NCBI GenBank assembly: GCA_013823325.1 | Contig: PNLY01000005.1 | Span: 1-64,000 of the forward strand | DNA from: Methylobacterium sp. | GTDB lineage: Bacteria > Pseudomonadota > Alphaproteobacteria > Rhizobiales > Beijerinckiaceae | Reading direction: 5' to 3' | Length of the DNA: 64,000 nucleotides | Shown here: positions 56,682-64,000 of the stretch, in pieces | How positions within the stretch are numbered: the first letter of the stretch is position 1 | Layout of the letters: every line of letters starts with the position of its first letter | The notes under the pieces: generated by a model | Told to the model about the DNA's origin: nothing | What the model saw: the letters and a program-made list of their open reading frames with translations, nothing else | Database searches by the model: none | Made by a program: the position numbers and the translations under genes

Positions 56682-57719
56682 ATGAACGACCTGTCGCGCC
56701 CGGCCGCGCCACCGCCCGGCCCGCCTTTGCGCCTGCTCCGGCAGATCGCCGCCTATCGCACTTCCCATTGCATCCGCACCGCGGTCGAACTCGGCCTCCC
56801 CGCCTTGCTGCAGGAAAGGCCACAGACCGCCGGCGAGCTCGCCGAACGCATCGACGGCAAGGCCGAGCTGCTGGCACGGCTGCTTGGGCACCTCGTCAAT
56901 GAAGAGGTGATCGGTCGCGATGATGCAGGCCGCTATGTCGCCCTGCCGACGACGCGCGCTCTCGTTCCCGGCCATCCCCATTCGCTGGTGCCTTGGGTCC
57001 GTTTCGAGCTCGATCCGCTGCATGGGCGCGCCTGGGAGCGACTCGGCGAGCAGATCAGGGGCGGCACGCCTGCCTTCGAGCTCGCCCATGGCAGCCCATT
57101 CTTCAGCTGGCTAGGCCAGGATGAACCGGCGCAGGAGCGCTTCGACATCCAGATGCGCGCGATCGCGACGGCCCTGATCGGTGTCGCGGTGCGCCACATC
57201 CAGTTCGCTGCTGCCGAGACGATCGTCGATGTCGGCGGCGGCGACGGTTCGCTGCTGGCGGAATTGCTGAGCCGCAATGCCGGCACCACCGGCGTACTCT
57301 ACGAGCTGCCGCGGGCGACCGAAGCGCTCAATCCGCGCTTCGCCGAGCTGGTGCAGGCCGGACGCGCCCGGGTGCAGCACGGCTCGTTCTTCGACGAGAT
57401 CCCGTCCGGCGGCGACGCCTATGTCTTCAGCCGGATCCTGCACGACTTCGACGACGAGGCCGCCGGCCGCATCCTCGCCAACGCGAAAGCCGCGACCAAG
57501 GGACCGGAGCGTTTCGTCGTGGTCGACATCATGGTCGATCCCGCTCGCGCCAGGCCGAACGAGACTTCGCAGGATCTGCTGATGATGGTGCTGATGGGCG
57601 GAAGGGAGCGCAGCGCCGGCGAGTTCTCGCAGCTGCTGATCGACAACGGTTTCGAGACCGCCTCGGTCACGCCGACCGCGTCGCCCTTCCACATCCTCGA
57701 GTTCCGCCACCCACGCTGA
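56682..57719 (+). CDS. O-methyltransferase, acetylserotonin/hydroxyneurosporene methyltransferase-like
   Basis: The 345-residue enzyme has an N-terminal winged-helix dimerization domain (about 15-100, RTAVELGLPALLQERPQTAG). The SAM site is VDVGGGDGSLLAEL, and the catalytic His lies in SRILHDFDDEAA near residue 252, as in the plant and bacterial small-molecule O-methyltransferases. A strong AAGGAGG is placed five bases before ATG 56682. It sits between the receptor and the catechol-siderophore genes; methylating a catechol oxygen would impair iron binding, so the acceptor may be elsewhere in the product. Confidence 0.88.
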   Translation: MNDLSRPAAPPPGPPLRLLRQIAAYRTSHCIRTAVELGLPALLQERPQTAGELAERIDGKAELLARLLGHLVNEEVIGRDDAGRYVALPTTRALVPGHPHSLVPWVRFELDPLHGRAWERLGEQIRGGTPAFELAHGSPFFSWLGQDEPAQERFDIQMRAIATALIGVAVRHIQFAAAETIVDVGGGDGSLLAELLSRNAGTTGVLYELPRATEALNPRFAELVQAGRARVQHGSFFDEIPSGGDAYVFSRILHDFDDEAAGRILANAKAATKGPERFVVVDIMVDPARARPNETSQDLLMMVLMGGRERSAGEFSQLLIDNGFETASVTPTASPFHILEFRHPR

Positions 57720-57730
57720 GGCGGGTGGCG
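57705..57730. terminator. Hairpin between convergent methyltransferase and entD genes
   Basis: CGCCACCC, ten bases, GGGTGGCG form a perfect eight-pair stem that spans the methyltransferase stop. No T-run follows on either side, so it is a possible bidirectional terminator only. Confidence 0.4.
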
Positions 57731-57741
57731 CGTCGATTCGA

Positions 57742-58413
57742 TCAAACCAGGATCAGCACCCGCGTCAGCAGCAGGTCGCCGCGGCGCGCGAAGCGGGCTT
57801 CGATCTCGCTGCCGGCCGGGAACTCCGGCGACAGCTCCTCGACGAGGCGCAGGCGCGCCCTGCCCTGCGCATCCCAGGCGATCAACTCGGAAGCGTGGAA
57901 GGACATCGGCTGGCGCAGCAGCGGATGCAGCGCCTTGAACAAGCTCTCCTTGGCCGAGAAGGCCAGCGTCACCGAGAAGGGGGCATTCCCGAGACGACGG
58001 CGCTCCCGAGGCGTCAGTGCCTCGGATGCGACCTCGCTCGCCCCCTGCCCGTCCATGACCCGCTCGATATCGACGCCGAGGCCGCGGCAGGCGCCGGCGC
58101 GCGCCGCGAGGGCGATGGCGACCTCGCCGGTATGCGAGATCGAGCCGACGATACGGTCGGGCCAGACCGGAGAGCGGTCGGACGCCATGCCGGGACAGGC
58201 GCCCTGCCCGGTCAGCAAGCGCAGGGCCTCACTGGCGCAGCGTCGCCCTGCCAGCCATTCGGCGCGACGCCGGGGTGCGGCGCGCGCGATGCGATCCGGC
58301 AGGACGATACCAGAACCAACTAGGCCGCACCCGCGCGAGAACCGCAGCGCGACGCAACGATAGTCGACGGGCTCGTCCTGCCAGGGATGGAGCAGCTCCG
58401 GTTCGCTCTCCAC
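57742..58413 (-). CDS. entD: 4'-phosphopantetheinyl transferase, EntD-like
   Basis: EntD attaches the phosphopantetheine arm to carrier domains of the siderophore enzymes. The 223-residue protein has the three EntD-type motifs: GSISHTGEVAIALAA, GVDIERVMD and FSAKESLFKALHP with the Mg-binding acids. GTG 58413 has GGAG nearby and lies 12 bases after the entB stop. It is the last gene of the entC-entE-entB-entD operon. Confidence 0.93.
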   Translation of the reverse strand: MESEPELLHPWQDEPVDYRCVALRFSRGCGLVGSGIVLPDRIARAAPRRRAEWLAGRRCASEALRLLTGQGACPGMASDRSPVWPDRIVGSISHTGEVAIALAARAGACRGLGVDIERVMDGQGASEVASEALTPRERRRLGNAPFSVTLAFSAKESLFKALHPLLRQPMSFHASELIAWDAQGRARLRLVEELSPEFPAGSEIEARFARRGDLLLTRVLILV

Positions 58414-58425
58414 CAGCGCTCCGGC

Positions 58426-59298
58426 TCAAGCCGCCAGGCGGCGCTGCTCGATCAGCGCCCACCAGCCGTTCAGCGTCGGCACGCGGGCGAGATCGTCGAA
58501 GCCGACGGTGACGCCGCGCTCCTTCAATTCGCCGGCGAGCACCATGACCTGCACCGAATCGAGCCCGTAGAAGATCAGGTTCTCGTCAGGATCGAGTTCG
58601 GTCTCGTCCTCGACCAGCTCGAGCACGCGCGCCTGCAGCCATTCGCGCGTCGCCTGCGGACGCTCCGCCACACCCGCAAGACTGTCGGTCGAAACCAGCG
58701 CGCCGCAGCGCGTCGCGACATAGCGCAGCGCCATCAGATGCTCGGCCTCGGAGAAATCGGCGACGGCGTCACCGACCAGAAAGGGCTGGATATCGCTCAT
58801 GAAGGCGTCGACCGCCGTCACCATGCAGCCGATATGGGCGTAGACGCCGCCAATCACGAGCTGATCACGACCGAGTATCCGCATCCGCTCCAGCAGGTCG
58901 GAGCGCTTGAAGGCGCTGTAGCGCCATTTGGTCAGGACGATGTCCTCGGGCCCCGGCGCCAGCTCGGCGACAACCTCCTGGAGATCGGGCGCGGCCACGG
59001 TGAGGCCCGGCCCCCACATGTCGTTGAGCAGAGCGCGATCTCCATGCGGCTGTTCATGCGGCTGGGCGGTGTAGACGACCGGCACGCCATTGGCCCGCGC
59101 CCAGGCGCGCAGGCGCACGAGATTGCCGATCAGCTGCGGCAGCAGCCGGCCCTTCGCGTCGTAGAAGCGCAGGAAATAGCGCTGCATGTCGTGGATCAGC
59201 AGGACGGCGCGCTTGGGATCCGGCCGCCATTGCGTGCGGTTGGCCGGAAAGGCGCTCGCCTGCGGCATCGGGTAGTCGGTGATCTGCGGAATGGCCAT
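58426..59298 (-). CDS. entB: Isochorismatase with C-terminal aryl carrier domain
   Basis: EntB hydrolyses isochorismate to 2,3-dihydro-2,3-dihydroxybenzoate and carries the activated aryl acid. Residues of about 30-205 form the isochorismatase domain (LLIHDMQRYFL with catalytic Asp, LTKWRYSAF with Lys, GVYAHIGCM). Residues 210-290 form the carrier domain with the arm-bearing Ser248 in GLDSVQVM. ATG 59298 begins MAIPQITDYPMP as in homologues. It is placed between entE and entD. Confidence 0.96.
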   Translation of the reverse strand: MAIPQITDYPMPQASAFPANRTQWRPDPKRAVLLIHDMQRYFLRFYDAKGRLLPQLIGNLVRLRAWARANGVPVVYTAQPHEQPHGDRALLNDMWGPGLTVAAPDLQEVVAELAPGPEDIVLTKWRYSAFKRSDLLERMRILGRDQLVIGGVYAHIGCMVTAVDAFMSDIQPFLVGDAVADFSEAEHLMALRYVATRCGALVSTDSLAGVAERPQATREWLQARVLELVEDETELDPDENLIFYGLDSVQVMVLAGELKERGVTVGFDDLARVPTLNGWWALIEQRRLAA

Positions 59299-59326
59299 GT
59301 GAACTCTCGGATGGATGAGAAGGGGA

Positions 59327-60931
59327 TCAGGCGAGTTCGGCGCGCAGGCGCTTCTTGTCGATCTTGCCGACTGGAGTGAGCGGCATCGTCTCGATGAAAC
59401 GGACGCGGTCGGGGAGCTTGTATTCGGCGACGCCGAGCTCCAGCAGGTGGCGCCGCAGAGCCGGTCCGCGCAGGGCCGCATCGCGGGCGACGATGAAGGC
59501 ACAGCTCTTCTCGCCCAGCAGCACATCCTGCATGGCGACGAGCGCCGCATGCGTCACCTCGGGATGGCGCAGCAAGAGGTTCTCGATCTCCTCGGCCGCA
59601 ACCTTCTCGCCGCCGCGATTGATCTGGTCCTTGACCCGGCCGACCACGCGCAGATGGCCGCCGCGAACCCGCTGAACGACATCGCCGGAGTAGTAGAACC
59701 CATCGGCGTCGAAGACCTTGGCGTTGTGCTCGGGCGCGCGATAATAGCCGCGGAAGGTGTAGGGGCCCCGCGTCGCCAGCTCGCCGCTGGCGCCCTCCGG
59801 GACCGGATCGCCGTCCTCGTCGACGATCCTGACCTCGTCATCGGGGCTGATCGGCCGCCCCTGGGTGGTGAAGACAAGCTCGTCGTCATCGTCGAAGCGG
59901 GTGTAGTTCACCAGCCCCTCGGCCATGCCGAACACCTGCTGCAGCGCGCAGCCGAACACCCCGGGCACCTGCCGCGCCAGCGCCTCGGCGAAGCTGGCGC
60001 CACCGACCTGCATCAGCCTGAGCGAGGCGAGCTTCGGCTTCTCTCTCCCCGCCGCCGCCAGCCAGAGCGCCACCGCCGTCGGCACCAGCGCGACCATGTC
60101 GACCTGGTGCTGCTCGATCAAAGCAAAGCAGGCGAGCGGCTCGGGGCTCGCCGCCAGCACGACGCAGCCGCCGGCATGGAAGACCCCAAGCGCGCCGGGC
60201 GAACTCAGCAGGAAATTGTGGCCGGCCGGCAGCGCGCAAAGGAAGCGCGTCTGCGGCGAGAGCCCACAGATCTCGGCACTCGCCCGGACACTGTAGTCGT
60301 AGTCGTTATGAGTGCGCGGGATCAGCTTCGGCGTGCCGGTGCTGCCGCCGGAGAGCTGGAAGAAGGCGACCTCGTCGGCGGGCGATGGCGACCCAGTCGG
60401 GGCCGCGCTGCTCTCCGACGCCAGCCAGCGCTCGAGATCGTTATAGGCGCGGTTGCCGCCGAGCAGCAGCACCAGCGACAGGCGCGGCGAGAGCTCCCTG
60501 AGCTCGGCGGTGAAGCTGTCGTCGGCGAAGAGTTCGTGCGCCCGGGCTCCGATCACCAGCCGCGGCTGGATCTGCTGCGCATAGGAGGTCATCTCCAGCC
60601 TGCGGTGGCTGAAGAGCGCATTGACCGGAGCGACGCCGATCTTCAGCAGCGCGAAGAAGACGATGTAGAACTCGGCGCAGTTCGGCAGCTGCACCAGTGC
60701 CGTGTCGCCCTGCCCGAGCCCTGCCTCGCTCAATCGCTGCGCCAGATTCGAGGCTTTGCGGTCGAGCTCGGCATAGCTGATCTGCCTGTCGCCGCAGATG
60801 ATCGCGATCGCGTCGGGGCGCTCCTGCCGCTGCGTGTCGAGGATGCGGGTCAGGGGCTGGTCGAGCCAGTAGCCCCGTGCGCGATAGCGCGCGGCGAACT
60901 CCGCCGGCCAGCGCTGGAAGTCGATGGTCAT
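59327..60931 (-). CDS. entE: 2,3-dihydroxybenzoate-AMP ligase
   Basis: EntE activates 2,3-dihydroxybenzoate with ATP and loads it on EntB. The 534 residues have the EntE start (FAARYRARGYW), the P-loop LSGGSTGTPKLIPRTHNDY, the aryl-acid pocket region GHNFLLSSPG, GRVKDQINRGGEKVAAEE and the late Lys in TPVGKIDKKRL. Salicylate-AMP ligases are close relatives, but the entB and entC neighbours favour dihydroxybenzoate. ATG 60931 follows GAGGAT. Confidence 0.95.
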   Translation of the reverse strand: MTIDFQRWPAEFAARYRARGYWLDQPLTRILDTQRQERPDAIAIICGDRQISYAELDRKASNLAQRLSEAGLGQGDTALVQLPNCAEFYIVFFALLKIGVAPVNALFSHRRLEMTSYAQQIQPRLVIGARAHELFADDSFTAELRELSPRLSLVLLLGGNRAYNDLERWLASESSAAPTGSPSPADEVAFFQLSGGSTGTPKLIPRTHNDYDYSVRASAEICGLSPQTRFLCALPAGHNFLLSSPGALGVFHAGGCVVLAASPEPLACFALIEQHQVDMVALVPTAVALWLAAAGREKPKLASLRLMQVGGASFAEALARQVPGVFGCALQQVFGMAEGLVNYTRFDDDDELVFTTQGRPISPDDEVRIVDEDGDPVPEGASGELATRGPYTFRGYYRAPEHNAKVFDADGFYYSGDVVQRVRGGHLRVVGRVKDQINRGGEKVAAEEIENLLLRHPEVTHAALVAMQDVLLGEKSCAFIVARDAALRGPALRRHLLELGVAEYKLPDRVRFIETMPLTPVGKIDKKRLRAELA

Positions 60932-60948
60932 GCCATGATCCTCGGATG

Positions 60949-62109
60949 TCAGGCGGCGAGGCCGCAGGCGCTGAGCATGGTGCCGAGCTTGGCTTGCACC
61001 TCCTCCCATTCGGAGGCGGGATTGGAGGCCTCGACGATGCCCGCGCCGGCGAAGAGCCGCAGAGTGTCGCGCCGGGCGATGCCACAGCGGATGGTGATCG
61101 CCCATTCGCCATTGCCCTGCGCATCGCACCAGCCGACCAGGCCGGTGAACAGCCCGCGCTCGAAGGGCTCGACATAGCGGATCAGCTTATGGGCGCTCTC
61201 AGTCGGGAAGCCGCAGACCGCCGGCGTCGGATGGATGATGCAAGCGAGCTGGAGCGCGGTCATCGCCGGGTCGTTCAAGACGCCCTCGATCGGTGTCGAG
61301 AGATGCCACATCGCCGCGGTGTTCATCAGCGAGGGACCATCGGGAATGTGGAGCTCGCCGCAGAGCGGCGCCAGGATCGAGCGGATGTTCTCGATCACCA
61401 GCCGGTGCTCGTACTGGTCCTTCTGCGAGCGCTCCAATTGCTCGGCCGCGGCACGATCGGCCTGCGGATCGGGCTGCCGCTTGGCCGAGCCGGCGAGCGG
61501 ATTCGAGACGATCCGGCCGCCCTCCTTGCGGATCAGCAGCTCAGGGCTGACCCCGACGAGCTCGCCCTCGTCGGGCAAGGGAATTCTGAACAGATAGCCC
61601 TGGCTGTTCTGGGCGCGCAGGCTGGCCAGCAGCCGGCCGACATCCATGCTCCCGGCAAAGCGCAGCTCGCGCACCACTGACAGCACCGCCTTGCGGACAT
61701 CGCTATGGCGGAAATTGACGATGGCGTGCTCGACCGCCTTCTTGAAGCCGTCCTCGTCGGGAAGGCTGCGCTGGTCGAGCAGGTCGGGAACGCCCGGAGG
61801 CTCGCCTGCCGCCTCGGCCGGAGCCTGCTCGCGCCACTCATAGCCCGCCGGGACATAGAGGCAGGAGGGTTCGCGCACATCGAAGGGAATGGCGCCGATC
61901 AGGATCGGATTGGCCTGCCCTGCCCGCCTGGCCCGCTCGAAGGCTGCCTCAACCGCCGCGTGCAGACCCTGTCCGCGATCCTGCCCACCACGGGCTGGCA
62001 CGGAGATCCACTCATGGATTCCCGATGACAACAATTCTCTGCCATTTGATGCGAACAAGGCACCAAATTTGAAATTGATATTGTGTTTCAAGGCCAAACT
62101 TTCCAGCAT
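60949..62109 (-). CDS. entC: Isochorismate synthase
   Basis: EntC converts chorismate to isochorismate, the entry to catechol siderophores. The 386-residue protein has chorismate-enzyme motifs: YLFRIPLPDEGELVGVSPE, SNPLAGSAKR, KDQYEHRLVIENI, HLSTPIEG, HPTPAVCGFP and the terminal GAGIVEASNPASEWEE. The N-terminus (MLESLALKHNINFKF) is less GC-rich than the rest. It is the first gene of its operon and faces the NRPS genes across 137 AT-rich bases. Confidence 0.95.
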   Translation of the reverse strand: MLESLALKHNINFKFGALFASNGRELLSSGIHEWISVPARGGQDRGQGLHAAVEAAFERARRAGQANPILIGAIPFDVREPSCLYVPAGYEWREQAPAEAAGEPPGVPDLLDQRSLPDEDGFKKAVEHAIVNFRHSDVRKAVLSVVRELRFAGSMDVGRLLASLRAQNSQGYLFRIPLPDEGELVGVSPELLIRKEGGRIVSNPLAGSAKRQPDPQADRAAAEQLERSQKDQYEHRLVIENIRSILAPLCGELHIPDGPSLMNTAAMWHLSTPIEGVLNDPAMTALQLACIIHPTPAVCGFPTESAHKLIRYVEPFERGLFTGLVGWCDAQGNGEWAITIRCGIARRDTLRLFAGAGIVEASNPASEWEEVQAKLGTMLSACGLAA

Positions 62110-62162
62110 TGAAGTTACTCTACTTCTAAAGAGGCTTCATTCAGCGATGCTGATCGCAGATG

Positions 62163-62198
62163 TTGACAGCTTCTTGCTTTCGTAAGAAGCAATGTCAA
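62163..62198. promoter_or_regulatory. Dyad in the divergent entC / NRPS promoter region
   Basis: TTGACAGCTTCTT and AAGAAGCAATGTCAA are near-perfect inverted copies around an eight-base centre (two extra bases in the right arm). The dyad is central in the AT-rich gap and could bind an iron- or product-responsive regulator serving both operons. Nearby ATCGA repeats (62198-62223) and a TATAAA at 62224 may belong to the NRPS promoter. It is not a consensus Fur box. Confidence 0.5.
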
Positions 62199-62246
62199 TC
62201 GAAATCGATTTGCAGTAATCGATTATAAATCTTCAAAACAAATGCC

Positions 62247-63842
62247 ATGAACATACGACAATTGACGCCGATGCAGGCGGCTTATTGGTTTGGCCGCCAA
62301 TCACATACCTCCCTCGGAGGCGTGACGGCACATCTTTATGGCGAGTTCGACGGACGCGACCTCGAGCCCGAGCGGCTGCGCGATGCCGTTCGCAGGCTCT
62401 GCCGACTGCATCCGATGCTGCGGCTGCGGATCGATGCCGAAGGCTGCCAGCACCTCGATCCGGCAGCCGATCCATTGCCGGTCGAGGTCGAGGACATGCG
62501 GGAGCTCCCGGCGGACGCGCTGGAAGCACGCCTCCTCGCCAAGCGCCGGAGCTGGAGCCATCGCCGGCTCGATCTAGGCCGCGGCGAGGCGGCGGCGTTC
62601 GGCCTCAGCCTGCTGCCCGACAGCGCCTGCCGGCTGCATGTCGACACCGACATGATCGCGGTCGACCCGAACAGCTTCCGGCTCGTGATCGAGGATCTTG
62701 CCCGGCTCTACGATCATCCGGACCGACCGCAAGCGCCCGCCTCCCACGGCTTCTTCGACTGGCTCGACCGGGCGGGCGCGGGAGCCGAAGGCGCAAAACG
62801 GCGCGAGCGCGACAGGGTTTGGTGGCGTGCCCGTCTCGCTGACATCCCCCCGGCACCCGCGCTGCCCGCAACACTTCATGCTCCGGCAGAGCCGACAAGC
62901 GAGCGCCTGGCCGCCCGGCTCTCGTCCGATGAGCGCCGCGCGCTGGAAAGACGTGCTCGCGATCTTCGGGTGACGCCGTCCGTGCTGGCACTCGGCCTCT
63001 TCGCAGACGTGCTCGGCCGGGCGACGCGACAGGCCCGTTTCCGCCTGAACGTGCCGAGTTTCTGGCGTGCGCCGCTCGTTCCCGATGTCGAGCGGATCGT
63101 CGGCGAATTCTCGAACGTGCTGATCCTCGGCGTCGACCTCGCGGCCGCAGCGACATTGGCCGAGCTGTGCCACGACATCGGCCGCCAGATGGTCGAGGTC
63201 ATCGCCCATGACGCCTATCCCGGCGTCAGCGTGATGCGCGACCTGTCGCGGCTGCACGGCTCCGTCCAGACCGCGCCGGTCGTCTTCACCGCCGGCCTCG
63301 GGCTCTCCGGCGGCGAGCTCTTCAACGAGACCACCACGCGCGTCTTCGGTCCGATGAACTGGGTGATCTCGCAAGGGCCGCAGGTGGCGATCGATGCCCA
63401 GGTCGCGGCCTGCGACGGCGGCATCCTGGTGAACTGGGACATCCGGCTCGACGCTCTGCCGGAAGCCTGGGCCCGCGAAACCTTCGCGGCCTATGTCGCG
63501 CTGCTGCGCGCGGCGCGGCCAGAGGCGCTCGACGCCGCACCGGCCGCGGCGAAGGCAGGGCCGGGCCGCAAGACCACCAACCCGACCGAAGACATGCTGG
63601 TCAGCCTGCTGGGGCGCCTGTCGCCGGGCGAAGCGGTGCACGGTTGTAGCGCGATAACCGCGGCCGCCAAGGCCGAAATCACCCGCTTCCTCGACCGCTA
63701 CTGCCCCATTGGCGCGCCATCGCGTTCGGATTTCGACGAGGCGACGACGCCTCGCAGCCTCGCCGATCTCGTCCGCGCCCGCTCGGGCGGCGCCTCCGAC
63801 GAGATCGCGCGCATCTTCCTGGAGACGATCGATGCGGGATGA
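62247..63842 (+). CDS. Stand-alone NRPS heterocyclization (Cy) domain protein
   Basis: The 531-residue protein is a single condensation-superfamily domain of cyclizing type: Cy1-like [12 protein letters not shown] at the start, the core DMIAVDPNS (DxxxxDxxS in place of HHxxxDG), [33 protein letters not shown] and [13 protein letters not shown]. Such domains join an aryl acid to Ser, Thr or Cys and close an oxazoline or thiazoline ring. Residues after about 435 form a tail lacking a carrier serine motif. Its end overlaps the next NRPS gene by 11 bases. Confidence 0.9.
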   Translation: MNIRQLTPMQAAYWFGRQSHTSLGGVTAHLYGEFDGRDLEPERLRDAVRRLCRLHPMLRLRIDAEGCQHLDPAADPLPVEVEDMRELPADALEARLLAKRRSWSHRRLDLGRGEAAAFGLSLLPDSACRLHVDTDMIAVDPNSFRLVIEDLARLYDHPDRPQAPASHGFFDWLDRAGAGAEGAKRRERDRVWWRARLADIPPAPALPATLHAPAEPTSERLAARLSSDERRALERRARDLRVTPSVLALGLFADVLGRATRQARFRLNVPSFWRAPLVPDVERIVGEFSNVLILGVDLAAAATLAELCHDIGRQMVEVIAHDAYPGVSVMRDLSRLHGSVQTAPVVFTAGLGLSGGELFNETTTRVFGPMNWVISQGPQVAIDAQVAACDGGILVNWDIRLDALPEAWARETFAAYVALLRAARPEALDAAPAAAKAGPGRKTTNPTEDMLVSLLGRLSPGEAVHGCSAITAAAKAEITRFLDRYCPIGAPSRSDFDEATTPRSLADLVRARSGGASDEIARIFLETIDAG

Positions 63843-64000
63843 TTTTTCCGATGCCGCGCCGGGCGGAGCCGTCGGGCGGGACGAAGTACCGCTGACCGAC
63901 CTGCAGCAGGCCTATCTGCTCGGGCGCGAGCGGCATCTGCCGCTGGGCGGCGTCGCCATGCAGGAATTCCGCGAATATCGCGGTGCGATCGATGTCGCGG
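63832..64000 (+). CDS. NRPS protein, N-terminal end only (starts with condensation/cyclization domain)
   Basis: An ATG at 63832 inside the end of the previous gene opens a frame that runs to the window edge (56 codons). After about 20 residues it has [20 protein letters not shown], a Cy1/C1-type motif, so a second condensation or cyclization domain begins here. Its overlap with the Cy-domain gene indicates coupling. The remaining domains lie outside the window. Confidence 0.85.
   Translation, partial: MRDDFSDAAPGGAVGRDEVPLTDLQQAYLLGRERHLPLGGVAMQEFREYRGAIDVA

Overview
The window is GC-rich, densely coded chromosomal DNA of an alphaproteobacterium. The block murA / DUF2948 / hisD / UPF0262 / LMW-phosphatase, the DUF6460 and DUF952 proteins, the ligase-associated DNA-damage gene set and several long palindromic units between genes all point to the Hyphomicrobiales (Rhizobiales). 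A Bosea-like genus is my best guess, but the sequence alone does not prove it.

Left part (1-30.4 kb) is mostly core genome. It opens with the end of a Yej-type microcin/oligopeptide ABC importer (yejB end, yejE, yejF) and deoB. Next come a six-TM chemoreceptor with a small membrane partner, facing a TadE/TadG pair across a CtrA-like site. The murA-to-phosphatase block follows. Then comes a putative DSF-type fatty-acid signal synthase next to a membrane GGDEF-EAL protein. After that are a flavoprotein of the disulfide-reductase fold without its redox cysteines, a sensor kinase, an S24/HTH regulator, pyrD and an orphan LuxR-type response regulator. The four-gene ligase / MBL exonuclease / Lhr-type helicase / PdeM repair set is present but split into two divergent halves by a TPR-methyltransferase gene and a palindromic element.

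Middle part (30.4-48.1 kb) is more accessory. It holds a tRNA-Thr(GGT) with a partial copy of itself upstream and a 72-bp tandem repeat. A complete oligopeptide ABC transporter follows, with two tandem paralogous binding proteins and two palindromic units. Next is a set of carbonyl/electrophile-metabolism genes: DJ-1/PfpI protein, quinone-oxidoreductase-like enzyme, MerR regulator, Old Yellow Enzyme, aldehyde dehydrogenase, haloperoxidase-like hydrolase and secreted acetoacetate-decarboxylase-like protein. Three promoters in this set share one MerR-type 19-bp-spacer architecture, so I propose a small local regulon. A truncated ParB-like gene and an unknown gene form a less GC-rich remnant at 46.6-47.7 kb.

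Right part (48.1-64 kb) is an iron/siderophore locus. It has FecCD-type permeases, binding protein and ATPase, a flavin monooxygenase of the NtaA/DszA group coupled to the ATPase gene, an IclR regulator, a TonB-dependent receptor, an O-methyltransferase, and entD-entB-entE-entC for making and loading 2,3-dihydroxybenzoate. Reading the other way, a stand-alone NRPS heterocyclization (Cy) domain overlaps a second NRPS gene cut by the window edge. Together these predict a catechol-oxazoline or -thiazoline siderophore. No entA is visible, and the assembly line continues past 64,000. This is the most promising system in the window.
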